Shown here: in pieces, positions 1 through 10,400 of the stretch | Numbering within the stretch: the stretch's first letter is position 1 | Layout of the letters: the number at the start of each line of letters is the position of its first letter | Assembly: GCA_006386115.1 (NCBI GenBank) | Contig: VFIW01000046.1 | Location: forward strand, 124,001 to 188,000 | Origin: Globisporangium splendens | Taxonomy: Eukaryota > Oomycota > Peronosporomycetes > Pythiales > Pythiaceae | Direction of reading: 5' to 3' | Length of the DNA: 64,000 nt | Notes under the pieces: model-generated | The model's database searches: none | The model's input: only the letters and a program-made list of their open reading frames with translations | What the model was told of the DNA's origin: nothing | Program-made: the position numbers and the translations under genes

Positions 1-1241
1 GTGTTGTGCGCTTTGTGAGCAGCATCTCCATATTTTCTCACGATAACATGCACATTTTGTTTCTCTTTGTTGGCAGCATCAGGCATCCACTTGAAGAAGC
101 CGCAGCAGCTTGCTCCACCAGACTTTCCTGAGTTGCTGAGGTGTGCGAGTGACCATTGCTGCAAGGTTTTAGCGCTTTGGCTAATGACAACTCGAGACAC
201 TCTTCATATCTTTCTAGGCTTTTACAGGAGGCTCTCTTTTTTGTTTTTTTCTCAAGAATATCCAAAGAATAACGAGGGATTAGTCATCATCCAACACTAT
301 GGCTTTTTGCTGTTTCTATTCCTGATTTCCGTGTTCTAGAACCAAAATATCCACTCAAAAAATGTGTCAACTCTTATTGCAGCCTGGGTTTCTGTGCTCT
401 ATATAAAACGTTTTTGCGCTTTGTATCTCGAAAATCTGTTTTGATTTGTTTTGTATTTCTGCTCTGTTTTCCTGCCAGCCACACTCTGGCGCCAGAACCC
501 AACCCCACCCAACTGCATCGCAGTTCTATTCCATAAAGGTGCATCGAAACTTCAGAATTCGCACGGGTTTCCAGGTCTTTATCCCGTTGGTTGTGCAAAT
601 AGTGTGTGTCCTTGCGTCACTCGAGGGCGAAAAGGGGTTTCATGGGTTCGGGGTTGCTTCGCTTTCATGGTTTTGGTGCAACTCGCGCTTGTGTGTGCCT
701 GCAAGCCGTGTCTTGCGGATTTGTTTGCAGCGGCGGTCGTTGCCCACAACGCGACAACAGCTGCTGCCTGCGTGCTCTGCCGACATAAATAGGTGCTGGT
801 TGGGTGATCCACCTTCCACGTGTGTTTGTTGCACATGGCGCAGGTTTTCGAGCGGGACAGGGCAGTCGTCCTTGCGAGTGTCTGGCCCATCTGGCCGTCG
901 TCAACCATTCTCACTTTTGATCACTTGTGTGCACATCAAACGACAACAACAACTCAGCAAGCGCAGTTTGCCACGAGCTCTTATATCAGACTTCAGCAAG
1001 CAACAACCCGCACGCATCTGAAAAATAGAAGAAGAAGAGAAGCGCAGCGTACCGAAATCGAAGCCTCGACGCGCCAGTCTCCTCTTCCAAGCCAATCAAC
1101 CCACTTGCAACAACAAACACGCACACAAGCCGCAAATTGCAACAAGTCTACGACAAGTTCATTTTGTAAACTGCGCGCCGTCGACAACAACACCTCAACA
1201 CAAGAGCGATTTACGACCAGTTGCTATCTTACACACTCAAG
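1..1241. other. non-coding 5' region of PX gene
   Basis: I see no convincing gene here. The reading frames present have low-complexity or atypical composition. The last 300 bases, rich in CAA and AAC, directly precede the start of the PX gene and are probably its 5' untranslated region. A minus-strand frame at 38-265 has somewhat protein-like composition and could be a terminal exon cut by the window edge, but nothing in it is recognisable. Confidence 0.5.
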
Positions 1242-1763
1242 ATGCCGTACGAAAGCTTTGCGACCGAACAGCTCGTCCACATCACCGAGGTGGTGCAGGA
1301 CACGGCCACGAACGCGTGGATGTACCTCGTGCACGTGCAGCGCACGGCCGCGTGTAGCCCCACGGGCGACGAGGGGTTCACGCACGAGTACGCGATCCAC
1401 CGCCGCTTCTCCGAGTTCAAGCAGCTGCACGCGGCGCTTCTGCCGGTCATGGGCTCCGACGCGCTCACGCCACTGCCCGCGGACGGGCTCATGACGCTGC
1501 TCATGGCTGACAACGAGGAGCTGCTGCTCACACGCAAGGAGGTGCTCGAGCAGATCCTGCGCGACGTGCTCAACCACCCGGTGGCCAAGGACCTGCCGGA
1601 GGTGCTCGAGTTCCTCGGCCACGAGTCGCTTGAAGCGAAGGTGCTGGCGCCGCTGCACACGAGCTCGGGCCAGTGCACGGGCTCGATCCGCAAGACCAGC
1701 AGCATGAACTGGACGGCGCTGGGCAGCCCCACGCGCGGCAACTCGGCCGTCGTGTCCTCGTAA
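1242..1763 (+). CDS. PX-domain protein (173 aa)
   Basis: A single-exon protein that is almost entirely a Phox homology (PX) domain. The motif RRFSEFKQLH at about residues 50-60 is the conserved basic/aromatic core that binds phosphoinositides, usually PI3P, on endosomal membranes. The start is set at MPYESF because the paralogue at 5540-6400 carries the same six residues at the same place; an in-frame ATG 21 bases upstream is less likely. The C-terminal 30 residues are polar and probably disordered. A CT-rich tract follows the stop at 1798-1817. The role is inferred to be in endosomal sorting or as a membrane-recruited adaptor; no catalytic domain is present. Confidence 0.85.
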   Translation: MPYESFATEQLVHITEVVQDTATNAWMYLVHVQRTAACSPTGDEGFTHEYAIHRRFSEFKQLHAALLPVMGSDALTPLPADGLMTLLMADNEELLLTRKEVLEQILRDVLNHPVAKDLPEVLEFLGHESLEAKVLAPLHTSSGQCTGSIRKTSSMNWTALGSPTRGNSAVVSS

Positions 1764-3011
1764 GAAGATGGGGATTGGGAGCACGCTAGCTCCATTTTTC
1801 TCTCTCTCTCTCTCTCGCATTTGGAAAGTTTGCAAAGGACAAAGTAGAAGGCAGTATCACTAGTATTTAAAAAATGTATCATATCAATTAGGAGCCCACC
1901 ATATGCACGTTTGCTCAACATGATTCCACGATTTTCATTCACACTCCGTAATTTCAATTATATGCACATCTTGGAAATGGGCAACTCCTGCATCTTTGCT
2001 GGCGTTTGTGTATGCAAGTTGATGGTTTCGTCATGGTTTTCGCCCTTTTCTACTTGATGCGCACTCAAACCGAGCGCGAGTTCCAGCAATTCTCTCATGC
2101 TTCCATCCACTGATCGTCCTTACACATCCATCCATCCACCCACCTATCTAGCCATCTTCATATCTATCCATCCATCTCACCATTCTGAAGATGCGAAGGC
2201 GTGATCCCATCTTCAGACGCTTGTGATGGATCTAGGCGTCATATGCGCTCATGACCCCATCCCATCTCTTCATGCTTCAGAGCCGCTCTCATCGTCGCTA
2301 ACCTGTTCGGAAGGAAGCTTCTTCCGACCGACTCGATGCTTCCATTAGAAAGAAAGAAAAGACAAAAGAAAGCGAGTGGCAGAGAGCGTAATAGCATGAC
2401 GTTTGGCCTTCCAGATTATGTTGCTGGGGTCATGGATGCGTCGGTTGAGTCAGTCGTTCTTCTTCAAATTCAAATTCCTTTCCATATGACAGCTCGCGTG
2501 GACATGTAATGTCATGAAGCAAGGGGCAATCGTAGCATCGTAAGAGAGAATGCAGAGGCGTCATGTGTGGCTTCTTCTGGGGATCAAGGTGTGTTTTATG
2601 AGGCGCTCCCATCTCCATATTCTGCACTGCAACTTCAAGCCAACATGGCTCAGATGTGCACATCAGGATATGGGATACTATTGACACACTGCCACAGATC
2701 CGCTTGCGACAGTGCGTTTGGTATCAGTATCAGGAAATAGTGCCTCCTCCCCCAAGCAGACTTTTTTGTCCGGTTTGCTGTTTTTAGCCAATCATCTTAT
2801 CCATCCGGCTATTTCCGTAGCCAATCGCAGCAGAGTATTCAGCAAATGACTGGCTCGTGACTCGTGCCGCGTCGATCTGCTCCCGCCCCCCATTCAACCG
2901 AAGAACAAAAGTGCAAACGAACGCGCATTTCCAGAGAGAACAAGGGCACTGGCCACGCTCCCTGTGCGTGCATATTCCCCATTTGAATACACCGTAGAAG
3001 TCCATACGAGC
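1764..3011. other. intergenic region with ATCC-type simple repeat
   Basis: No gene is recognised. A degenerate tetranucleotide tract (ATCC/TATC) lies at about 2120-2180. The minus-strand reading frame at 2430-2687 has no recognisable motif and is treated as chance. Confidence 0.5.
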
Positions 3012-4086
3012 ATGAGCACCAGCGCCTCTGATCTGCGCGCGCTGACGCTGTGGGAGCTGCTGGCGGCGTGCTTCTCCGTCGGCCGCCACGCGGGCCACGT
3101 CATCCGCGACGTCGTCAAGCAGGGCGGCGACCTCGGCATGGTCAACAAGGCCGACGACAAGTACGATCCGCAGACGGTGCGTTGAATGCGTACATGGTCC
3201 TCACATACAGCGTGTATAGGTTGGCTAAACCTCAATGTGTATGCTTGTGCAGGTGGCCGATCGTCGCTCGCAGCAGCGCATCGTGCACGCGCTGCGCAGT
3301 GTGTGGCCGCATGTGCAGATCGTGGGCGAAGAAGGCGAGTTGGCGCAGCCTGAGCCCGAAGACGTCGTCACTGCGGACCTCTTAGTGCTTCAGACCGCCG
3401 AGTTCGCGATCCCAGCGGAGCTCGAGGGTGAGTTGGACGCTGCGCACCTTGTGCTCTGGATTGATCCTCTGGATGGCACCAAGAAGTTTGCCGAGAAGAA
3501 GTACGATGAGGTCTCTGTGCTCATCGGCATCGCGTACAAGCAGCGCCCCATTGCGGGCGTCATGCACTTGCCCTTCATTGGCGAGCATGGCACGACCTAC
3601 TGGGGCGGCCGCGGCATCGGACTCTTCAAGAGCGCACACGGCGACCTGAATGGCCCACTGCAAACGATCCACGAGCGCCAGGAACGACCACAAACGCAGT
3701 ACCCAGCGTCTCGAACCATGGTCCTCACGACCTCGGGCACGAAGTGCGATCTGGTCAATGACGCGATTGAGGAGCTCAAGCCGCAGCAAATCAAGCTCGG
3801 CGGCGCCACAGGCACGATGGTGCTGACCGTGATCACGGGCGAGAGCGACCTGTTCCTGCGGTTCCGGAATGCGACCAAGCGCTGGGATATTTGCGCCATG
3901 GAGCCGCTGCTGGAGGCCATCGGCGGCTCCTTGGTCGATAAAAAGGGCTGCGTGTACGCGTACGATCCGCTGGGAGACCCTCAATTTGACAACGAGTACG
4001 GTCTGATCGTGAGTCTGGACGCCGCGACAACGAACCACGTGCTCGAGATCATGACCAAGATCGAGCTCTTAAGGTCCTCCAATTAG
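3012..4086 (+). CDS. 3'(2'),5'-bisphosphate nucleotidase / inositol monophosphatase family
   Basis: Two exons (3012-3176 and 3253-4086) joined by a 76-nt GT-AG intron in phase 0 give 332 residues. The lithium-sensitive phosphatase signature is clear: GEEG supplies the first metal-binding acidic residue, then WIDPLDGTKKF is the central D-P-L-D-G-T metal site, and WDICAMEPLLEAIGG is the C-terminal W-D-x-x-A motif. This composition resembles BPNT1, which hydrolyses PAP to AMP in sulfate assimilation, more than true inositol monophosphatases, but the two cannot be separated with certainty here. It is followed by the kinase-like gene on the same strand after a very short gap. Confidence 0.88.
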
Positions 4087-4223
4087 AAACAAAGATGCCA
4101 GCAAGCCTCAAAAATATCAGTCTCAACCTTGTCCGTAGCCATATACGAGTCTCTGTGCATACCTCTAACATTGCAAACCTGGGTATTTGTTGTGTGCACC
4201 TTAGAACGTTCGACGGCGACAAG

Positions 4224-5411
4224 ATGACTCCAGCATGGCTCAGCCACCATGTCTTCCACGATGCATGCACTGTGGTCTCATGCGATGTCGTGCCGAAGTC
4301 GATTCACTTGGGCAAGCACTCGTCCGTCATGAAGCTCCGAGTCGAAACAACCGAGTCAACGACGACGACGCTGTTTGTGAAGCGATACGTGAAGTATGAG
4401 CTCCCGCCGCGTTCCGAGACCCACTGGCGTCGCGATCTGTTCTCGTACCGCACCGAGGCGCGGTTTTACTCGCATTTCTACGAAGAACTCCGTCGTGAAG
4501 TGCAACTCATCAAGCCGCTGGCGGTGCTTTACGGCAAAGACGCCGATGGAAACGAAACCACCGACAGATTTGTGGTGTTTCTCGAAAGTGTGGATGAATT
4601 CGATGGCACGTTCCGCAAGTACGTCCATGCCGACTGCTTGGGGATCGAGGACGCCAAAAGCGCATTAATGTACCTCGCGAAGCTCCATGGCGCCGCATTG
4701 AAGCAGCCCGAGTTGATGCACCAAGCAGCTGAGAATTTGTGGTCCAGTGGCGGCTGGTGGAGCTACGCGAAGCGCGGGAGACAGGAACTCGAGAACGCGC
4801 CGAGTGTGTGGACATCGGTGCTGCTCAACTTTGCCTCTGAGCTCGATGATGCGGAGGACAATGCTTCGCTTGCAGATCTGGGGGAGCGCATGGTGCAGCA
4901 CGCAGCGTACATTAGTTCGGAGCTCTTCGAGAAAAGCCCCGCGTCACTTCAGACGATCGTGCACGGAGACTTCAAGAGTGCGAATCTGTTCTTTGAGAAT
5001 TCGTCGCGCGAGGTCGTGGCGTTCGATTGGCAGTGGTGCGGCATCGGCATCGGGGCGCTCGACGTCGCGTACTTGCTCAACACGTCGGTCTCCATGGACG
5101 CATTAGAGAACGACGAAGAGCAGCTCTTGCGCTTTTACTATGATCAGTTCATCCAGCAGGTCCAGAGAGAAGGCATCGAGTACTCATTTGAAGCATTCAA
5201 GCGACACTACGTGCTCGCGACGCTCGAGTACGCGCGCGTGCTGATCTCCAGCTTTTGGAAGAACATGACATCGAGTTTCTGTGCCGCCAAGGCTACGAAT
5301 ACGAACTGCGGTCTCGGGTATCGCTCTGTGCCGCATGTGCTGCGTATGATCCGGAAACTGGACGAGGGACTGCGATTCGTAGAAGACGAGCGAGCGAACA
5401 ATGAGGCATAA
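4224..5411 (+). CDS. APH/CHK-type small-molecule kinase-like protein (395 aa)
   Basis: A single-exon protein of the aminoglycoside-phosphotransferase / ecdysteroid-kinase-like fold. The catalytic loop is visible as HGDFKSANLFF at about residue 250, with the Asp base and the Asn metal ligand. The metal-binding Asp comes about 15 residues later in AFDWQWCG. LFVKRYVK near residue 50 probably carries the ATP-contact Lys. The frame is open to an ATG at 4095, only eight bases after the previous stop. I prefer the ATG at 4224 because the earlier 43 residues look unlike a family N-terminus. The substrate is unknown. Confidence 0.78.
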   Translation: MTPAWLSHHVFHDACTVVSCDVVPKSIHLGKHSSVMKLRVETTESTTTTLFVKRYVKYELPPRSETHWRRDLFSYRTEARFYSHFYEELRREVQLIKPLAVLYGKDADGNETTDRFVVFLESVDEFDGTFRKYVHADCLGIEDAKSALMYLAKLHGAALKQPELMHQAAENLWSSGGWWSYAKRGRQELENAPSVWTSVLLNFASELDDAEDNASLADLGERMVQHAAYISSELFEKSPASLQTIVHGDFKSANLFFENSSREVVAFDWQWCGIGIGALDVAYLLNTSVSMDALENDEEQLLRFYYDQFIQQVQREGIEYSFEAFKRHYVLATLEYARVLISSFWKNMTSSFCAAKATNTNCGLGYRSVPHVLRMIRKLDEGLRFVEDERANNEA

Positions 5412-5539
5412 GCATGGGAATCACACAGCGCAACAGGCACATCCATACCTTGTTAATAGAACCTGTTCACAAAACAAAGCCAAGTTGCACATATCCATCG
5501 TGCTTTAGCTTCAAATATGTTTTCTTCATTTGGAGTCTT

Positions 5540-6400
5540 TTATACCAGGCTGTAGCGCACAAAGCTGACTTGGTTTTCAGCGTTTGCTGAGTTGAGGTTC
5601 TCCGTCGCCACCGATTGGCGTCGTCGTCGCTTTTGCTGCGAGTGCGGCCGCTCCAGGATCGGCGAGTGGTTCGGCATTCTGTTGGCGTTTTTGCCAAAAC
5701 GAAAGCTTCGCCTGCTTTTCAAGGTCGCTGTGTTTTCAGATGATGACGATGAAGAAGCAGACGTGACCGCGCACGATGTTGGCGACATCACCGAATACGA
5801 TGACTCGATCACTGCCGAGGGAGACACGGGTGCTTTCTTGACGGGGTTGTACGTGCTGCTCTTCGCAAGAAACGCGAGGTACTCGGACGAATCTGACGCA
5901 GCGCTGTGGTTCTCAATCGCGATCAGGATATTCTCGAGCGCTAACCGCTTTTTCTGCAGCATTGTCTGCGTCTCCCCGACAAAGAATGCGAAAATGCTCT
6001 CACTGGGCAAATCCGGCAATTTGTGGTGGCTGTCGTCGCCCATGATGGACTTCATGGCAGCGTGGAGCAGCTTGAACTCGGAGAAGCTGCGTCGAATGCT
6101 GTAGATCTGACTCGCGCGCGGACTCACGGTCGCAAAGGACGACGAGCTCCGGCGTTGCCATCTCGCTGCGCGTGAGAGCGACGTCGACGACGTGGACTGC
6201 GCAAATGTCGGGGACGGCGTAAGGCTGTGTAGATCATCAGCACTCGGCTCGTTGTCTTCGTACAACGTAAAACTCGTCGACGTCTCGTCCTGCATGATGC
6301 GTTTCACCTGAACGAGGTATCGCCACGATCCCGTCTGCCGATCTTGCACGAGACCGCGGATGGACACGTGATGGGAACACTTGAAACTCTCGTACGGCAT
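5540..6400 (-). CDS. PX-domain protein, paralogue (286 aa; longer N-terminus possible)
   Basis: A paralogue of the PX protein at 1242, in the opposite orientation about 4 kb away. It shares the N-terminal MPYESF and the PX core IRRSFSEFKLLH. A serine-rich insert of about 50 residues splits the PX fold before the core, and a polar, basic tail of about 90 residues follows it. The frame stays open upstream to an ATG at 6583 that would begin MGNCLGQL, a plausible N-myristoylation plus palmitoylation signal, so a membrane-anchored isoform is possible. The short start is chosen because it is shared with the paralogue. Confidence 0.8.
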   Translation of the reverse strand: MPYESFKCSHHVSIRGLVQDRQTGSWRYLVQVKRIMQDETSTSFTLYEDNEPSADDLHSLTPSPTFAQSTSSTSLSRAARWQRRSSSSFATVSPRASQIYSIRRSFSEFKLLHAAMKSIMGDDSHHKLPDLPSESIFAFFVGETQTMLQKKRLALENILIAIENHSAASDSSEYLAFLAKSSTYNPVKKAPVSPSAVIESSYSVMSPTSCAVTSASSSSSSENTATLKSRRSFRFGKNANRMPNHSPILERPHSQQKRRRRQSVATENLNSANAENQVSFVRYSLV

Positions 6401-7400
6401 GACTGACTGTGTGAGCGGATCGATTAACCCTCGGGAGCAGCTCTGTTTGTGAAATAGAGACGACAACGGGAGAAGGGACTGGGAAATGCGGCCGAGAGAG
6501 CTCAATGTGCTCGTCCTACGCGTCCTACTGTCGTGACGAGTGCTGAAAAAGAAGTGAGCGAGCTGTCCGAGGCAGTTGCCCATCGCCTCCACAGCCATTC
6601 TCTCGTCTCTCCCTCTCCATCCGTGCCGAGTATGCTGCTGTAAACGCCCGCTTGAACCAGCTGCTTTCTTCAGAAAAAATGAAAAGAAAAAGCGCGCTTG
6701 GCGTCATCGAACGCGCATCTGATTTATGCAACCTTGATTGCGCCGAGGTCGCAATAGAGGGGACTCGACTATTACGACTCTCAAAAAGTATCTCAGCAGA
6801 TGGGTCGAAGCTGCCTGCCGCTGGTTGGAGCTGCCTTCCAGCTGCTTGATTGTGGGAGAACCACGGGAGTAGGGCTTCAACTGCCGGTATAACCAGATGG
6901 GTGAGACCTTGTACCCAGCCGTTTTTCCAATCGCGGTGCACATGGCGCAATGGATACTTTTGACGCCCCGAGACACGCGACAGATGCGACTGGTTCGATC
7001 AGGTCTCAGCCCCAAGAATGGATACAGAAATAAAAGATCGGCGTCCTCGTCGCACATGGCCCTTCCTTCCATGTATCGCTTCGGCATTCTTTTGCTTGAG
7101 CAGAAGCGTCAAGTATCCTGGTGAACAGCGGAGCTTCTGTCTCTTCTGTCATTCGTAGCCGTCATGGGCACGGCAGCAGCAGTGCCGACTGACACATCGT
7201 GGATTATCCGATCTCATCCGCAAGCATGGATGCATATTGAAAGATCCGTGTGTCCGCCACAATGAGACTCGCATGGGGGGATGCGACACACGGATCTTTC
7301 AAAATGAATCGTGTCATTTCAGTATTCTTTTCTTTCGAGCCGATGCGTCGGGTATCCTGGCGGACTGCCAAGATTTTTCATTCCATTCCTCACTTTTCAT
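6401..7400. other. intergenic region with perfect inverted repeat
   Basis: No gene is recognised. The stretch contains the 18-bp perfect inverted repeat listed separately at 7237-7302. The first 200 bases could hold the 5' end of a longer PX isoform. Confidence 0.5.
7237..7302. repeat. inverted repeat, 18-bp perfect arms, 30-base spacer
   Basis: Left arm 7237-7254 and right arm 7285-7302 are exact reverse complements (TTGAAAGATCCGTGTGTC). Weaker complementarity continues a few bases outward. It lies 99 bp beyond the 3' end of the degraded LRR-IQ gene. It may be a remnant of a small foldback element or a transcript-end hairpin. Confidence 0.8.
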
Positions 7401-10400
7401 TCACTCATGATCATCCTGGTTACTTGCAGGGACATTCTCGAGAAACAAGCCATGGGCTTTCAAGAGCTCAAATACTTCGCTCCCATCCAACATGCGTCGA
7501 CTCGCTGATGCCTCCTGGATTGCCGCCTTGAACTGTTGCACCCGCTGATGCAGATCCACGAGCTCGTGCTTGAGCTTTACGTGGCGTTCCTTGCGTTCCA
7601 CGAATTCGCGGTGCGACGCGTACACATTCTCCGTCACGCCATAGAGCTTCCGTCGCACGCCGTAAAAGTTGCCAATTGTTTCATTTGTGGTATCCCGGAT
7701 GCTTTTGTACTCGCGCTTGAACTTCCTCGCGGCCCGCTCTTCTGCAACTTTGTTTGCCTCCCATTTCTCTTTCAACGCCACGAGAACAGCTTTCTCTCGC
7801 AGCAATTTCGCACGTCGGTAGAGTTCATCCATTGGATTCCGTTTGGCGTCGAGCCAGCCCATAATCGAGCGGTCGTACTTCTCTTTTGCCTTCAGCGCTG
7901 TCACGGCTTGGTTAATTTCGTAGATTTTCCGTGCGTGGCGGCTACGGAAGGCGCGTTGGAGTAGCAATGCAGCTCCCATCTCCTCTTTCCGAACTTGCTT
8001 GTACGTGCACCGACCGCGAAATCCACGATACATTCGCTGGATCAACTTTCCAGCTTTCAGGCATTCTTGCCGATACTTTTCCGCTTTGAAGTGAACGCGT
8101 TCTCGATAACCTCGAAATACTCGTTGGATATTCACGCTTGCATGAATCTTTGCCTCACGCTTGAGGCGCAGTCGCAGCAACCGGATCCATTCTTTCATGT
8201 ATCGATGGGTGCATTTCGCGGCAACAAAGCGCCGCCATTTGCGGATCTTCAGCATTTTGCGTCGTGCTTGAACGCTGCGAATCCACTTTTGGATCACAAC
8301 TGCAGTTCCTCGACGGACGAGAGCGTGCCGAATCATCGCTTGTCTTGCGTTCTGCCCCCTTGCGCGCAAACTTCGCATTTCGGATTTTTCGATACAATAA
8401 CGCACGCTTTCTACCTCGCCACCCTCGGACGTGACGTTGAATACATACAGCAGCCTCCATGCGATGCTTGTGTAGTGCCTGCCTTGCAATTCCACGAAAC
8501 CGTCGCACCTTCTGCGCGTATCGAGCCATCTTCTGTGCTTTGACAATGCATTTTCGGTGATACTGGTAAACTCATGTGGATCTGAATCGCCGCCAATGAC
8601 TTTGGATCAGCGTAACCTGACGATTTGCAACCTCACGATATATCACAACTCCCTTGCGTGTGGCGAATCCTCGAAACACACGCTGGATCGTCAGCGATGC
8701 CTGGTTCATCTCGATCCGCTTCTTCTTCACAAATTCTCTCGCGAGCGCACGCCACCAGATACTTTGAATCACGGTCGCATTCCGTCGATAGTACCCCAAA
8801 TATCGTGGAAAGTTGGATCGGCGTTTATACTTTCGCCATTGGCCTTGAGTCGCGCGTACTTTTTGCATGAACCAAAGTGAGCGCATGGGGAAATCGCTGC
8901 GATTCTTGCATTTGCGATACCAAATCCAAATAGTGCGTGCTTCCTCTAGTTTTTGTTCATATAGCATTCGTTTGCACAGTTGCCGTCCGAGAAAACCTCG
9001 ATACACACGCTGGATCTCAAGTGCATTCGCGCGGCGAATACGCATACGTATGGCATAGCGCGGACGGTATTGCCGCTGGATCAGCCATGCGTTTCTGTTT
9101 ATGATAAACTTGGCAAGTCGCACTTCTCGACGAGCGAAATTGCCCCTCACGTGCGCTTGGACAAAGGCGATCTTGTTCACGTTCTTTTCCAGTGCAAGTA
9201 AGCGCAGTTATCGTCTCCACGAGAGAAACCGGCGGATGCAAGCCTGAATTTTCTTTGCGGCACGAGTTTCGCGAGTCAACCGTCGCCGCGAAAGAAAGAG
9301 CAGAGATGCTTCTTTTTGCTTCCATGTGCGAAATCTGGTTTGCAGAACGAGAGCACTTTCATAATGTCGTGTCATCTCTCGAAGAAGCTCAATATGCCGA
9401 GCCGGAAGGCTTGCGAGCGTCATCGTCGCGCTTGCGCCACCCGTCGCGATCTTCTGAGGAAGTGTTGGTACCCTCATTGGTTTTGTGAATGGCAGCAAGG
9501 ACTCATTGCAGTACTTGACCGTCTTCAACGACGCCCGATCGCAGCCCTTCAGGTGTATTTCTCGAAGTTGCTGGCACGAAGAGCAGAGCGCAGTCACGCC
9601 TGCGTCAGTGATGGCTGTGTTGCTACAAAAATCGACGACTTGTAGTGGTAACTTTGTGATCGCACACGCCACCAGCGATTTATCGGTGATGCCTTTCACG
9701 TTTGGTAGGAGCAGCACAGTGAGCTGAAACGAGCACGCTACAAGGGCTTCAATTGCTGTATCAGTCAGCTTCGAGCACTTTTGGCCAACGCATTATAGAA
9801 TTATAACTTAGATCATTATGTCGCACAGCAAAGAATGACAACAAAGGCACATACCTTGGACAAGTTGATCCACTCAAGTTGCTTGCAGTTCGCAGCGATT
9901 ATGCTCACACCAACATCGCACACGTTGGTCGCACTCAAGTTGATTTGCTTGATAGATTGCTGCATCGTAGCGCGAGGCATCGTGAGGTGTATGACACACA
10001 GCGGGGTCTCCATATCCTTCCGCTCGGAAATGTCTAACGCATCCAACTTGCGGAAAATCTTCCCCAATAACTGGAACGATTGCGTCGGAATGTGCCGTCC
10101 CGACAGTTTGATCGACGCTACAAACGGGTATCCCATGCCAATTTGCATTTTGCCTTGGGCAATGCCACCCCACGATTTGCATGGCGTCATCGCCGAGTTG
10201 CGTGCAATTTTCCAAGTTGAGCACCGTCAGTGCTGTTCCTTCGCTTTCTGCGTCGTCTTCTGTACCATTATTTACTCTGTGACGAGCACTCTTCTCCTCT
10301 TGAGCCGTAAACAAATTCTTGACTCCCACGTCGGTCAGCAATGGGCACTCTTTCAGGTTCAAGTATTGCAAGAAGCCCGAAGCCACAGCAGGAGCCACAA

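Noticed and set aside
38..265. Minus-strand frame at the left edge
   Set aside because: It has some protein-like composition but no motif, no clear splice sites and no context, so it is not called as a gene.
446..1021. 191-codon open frame upstream of the PX gene
   Set aside because: Composition is Cys/Trp/Ser-rich without pattern, several other frames overlap equally well, and it lies in the probable 5' leader.
4095..4223. Upstream ATG extension of the kinase-like gene
   Set aside because: It would leave only eight bases after the preceding stop and adds residues unlike a family N-terminus; kept only as a possibility.
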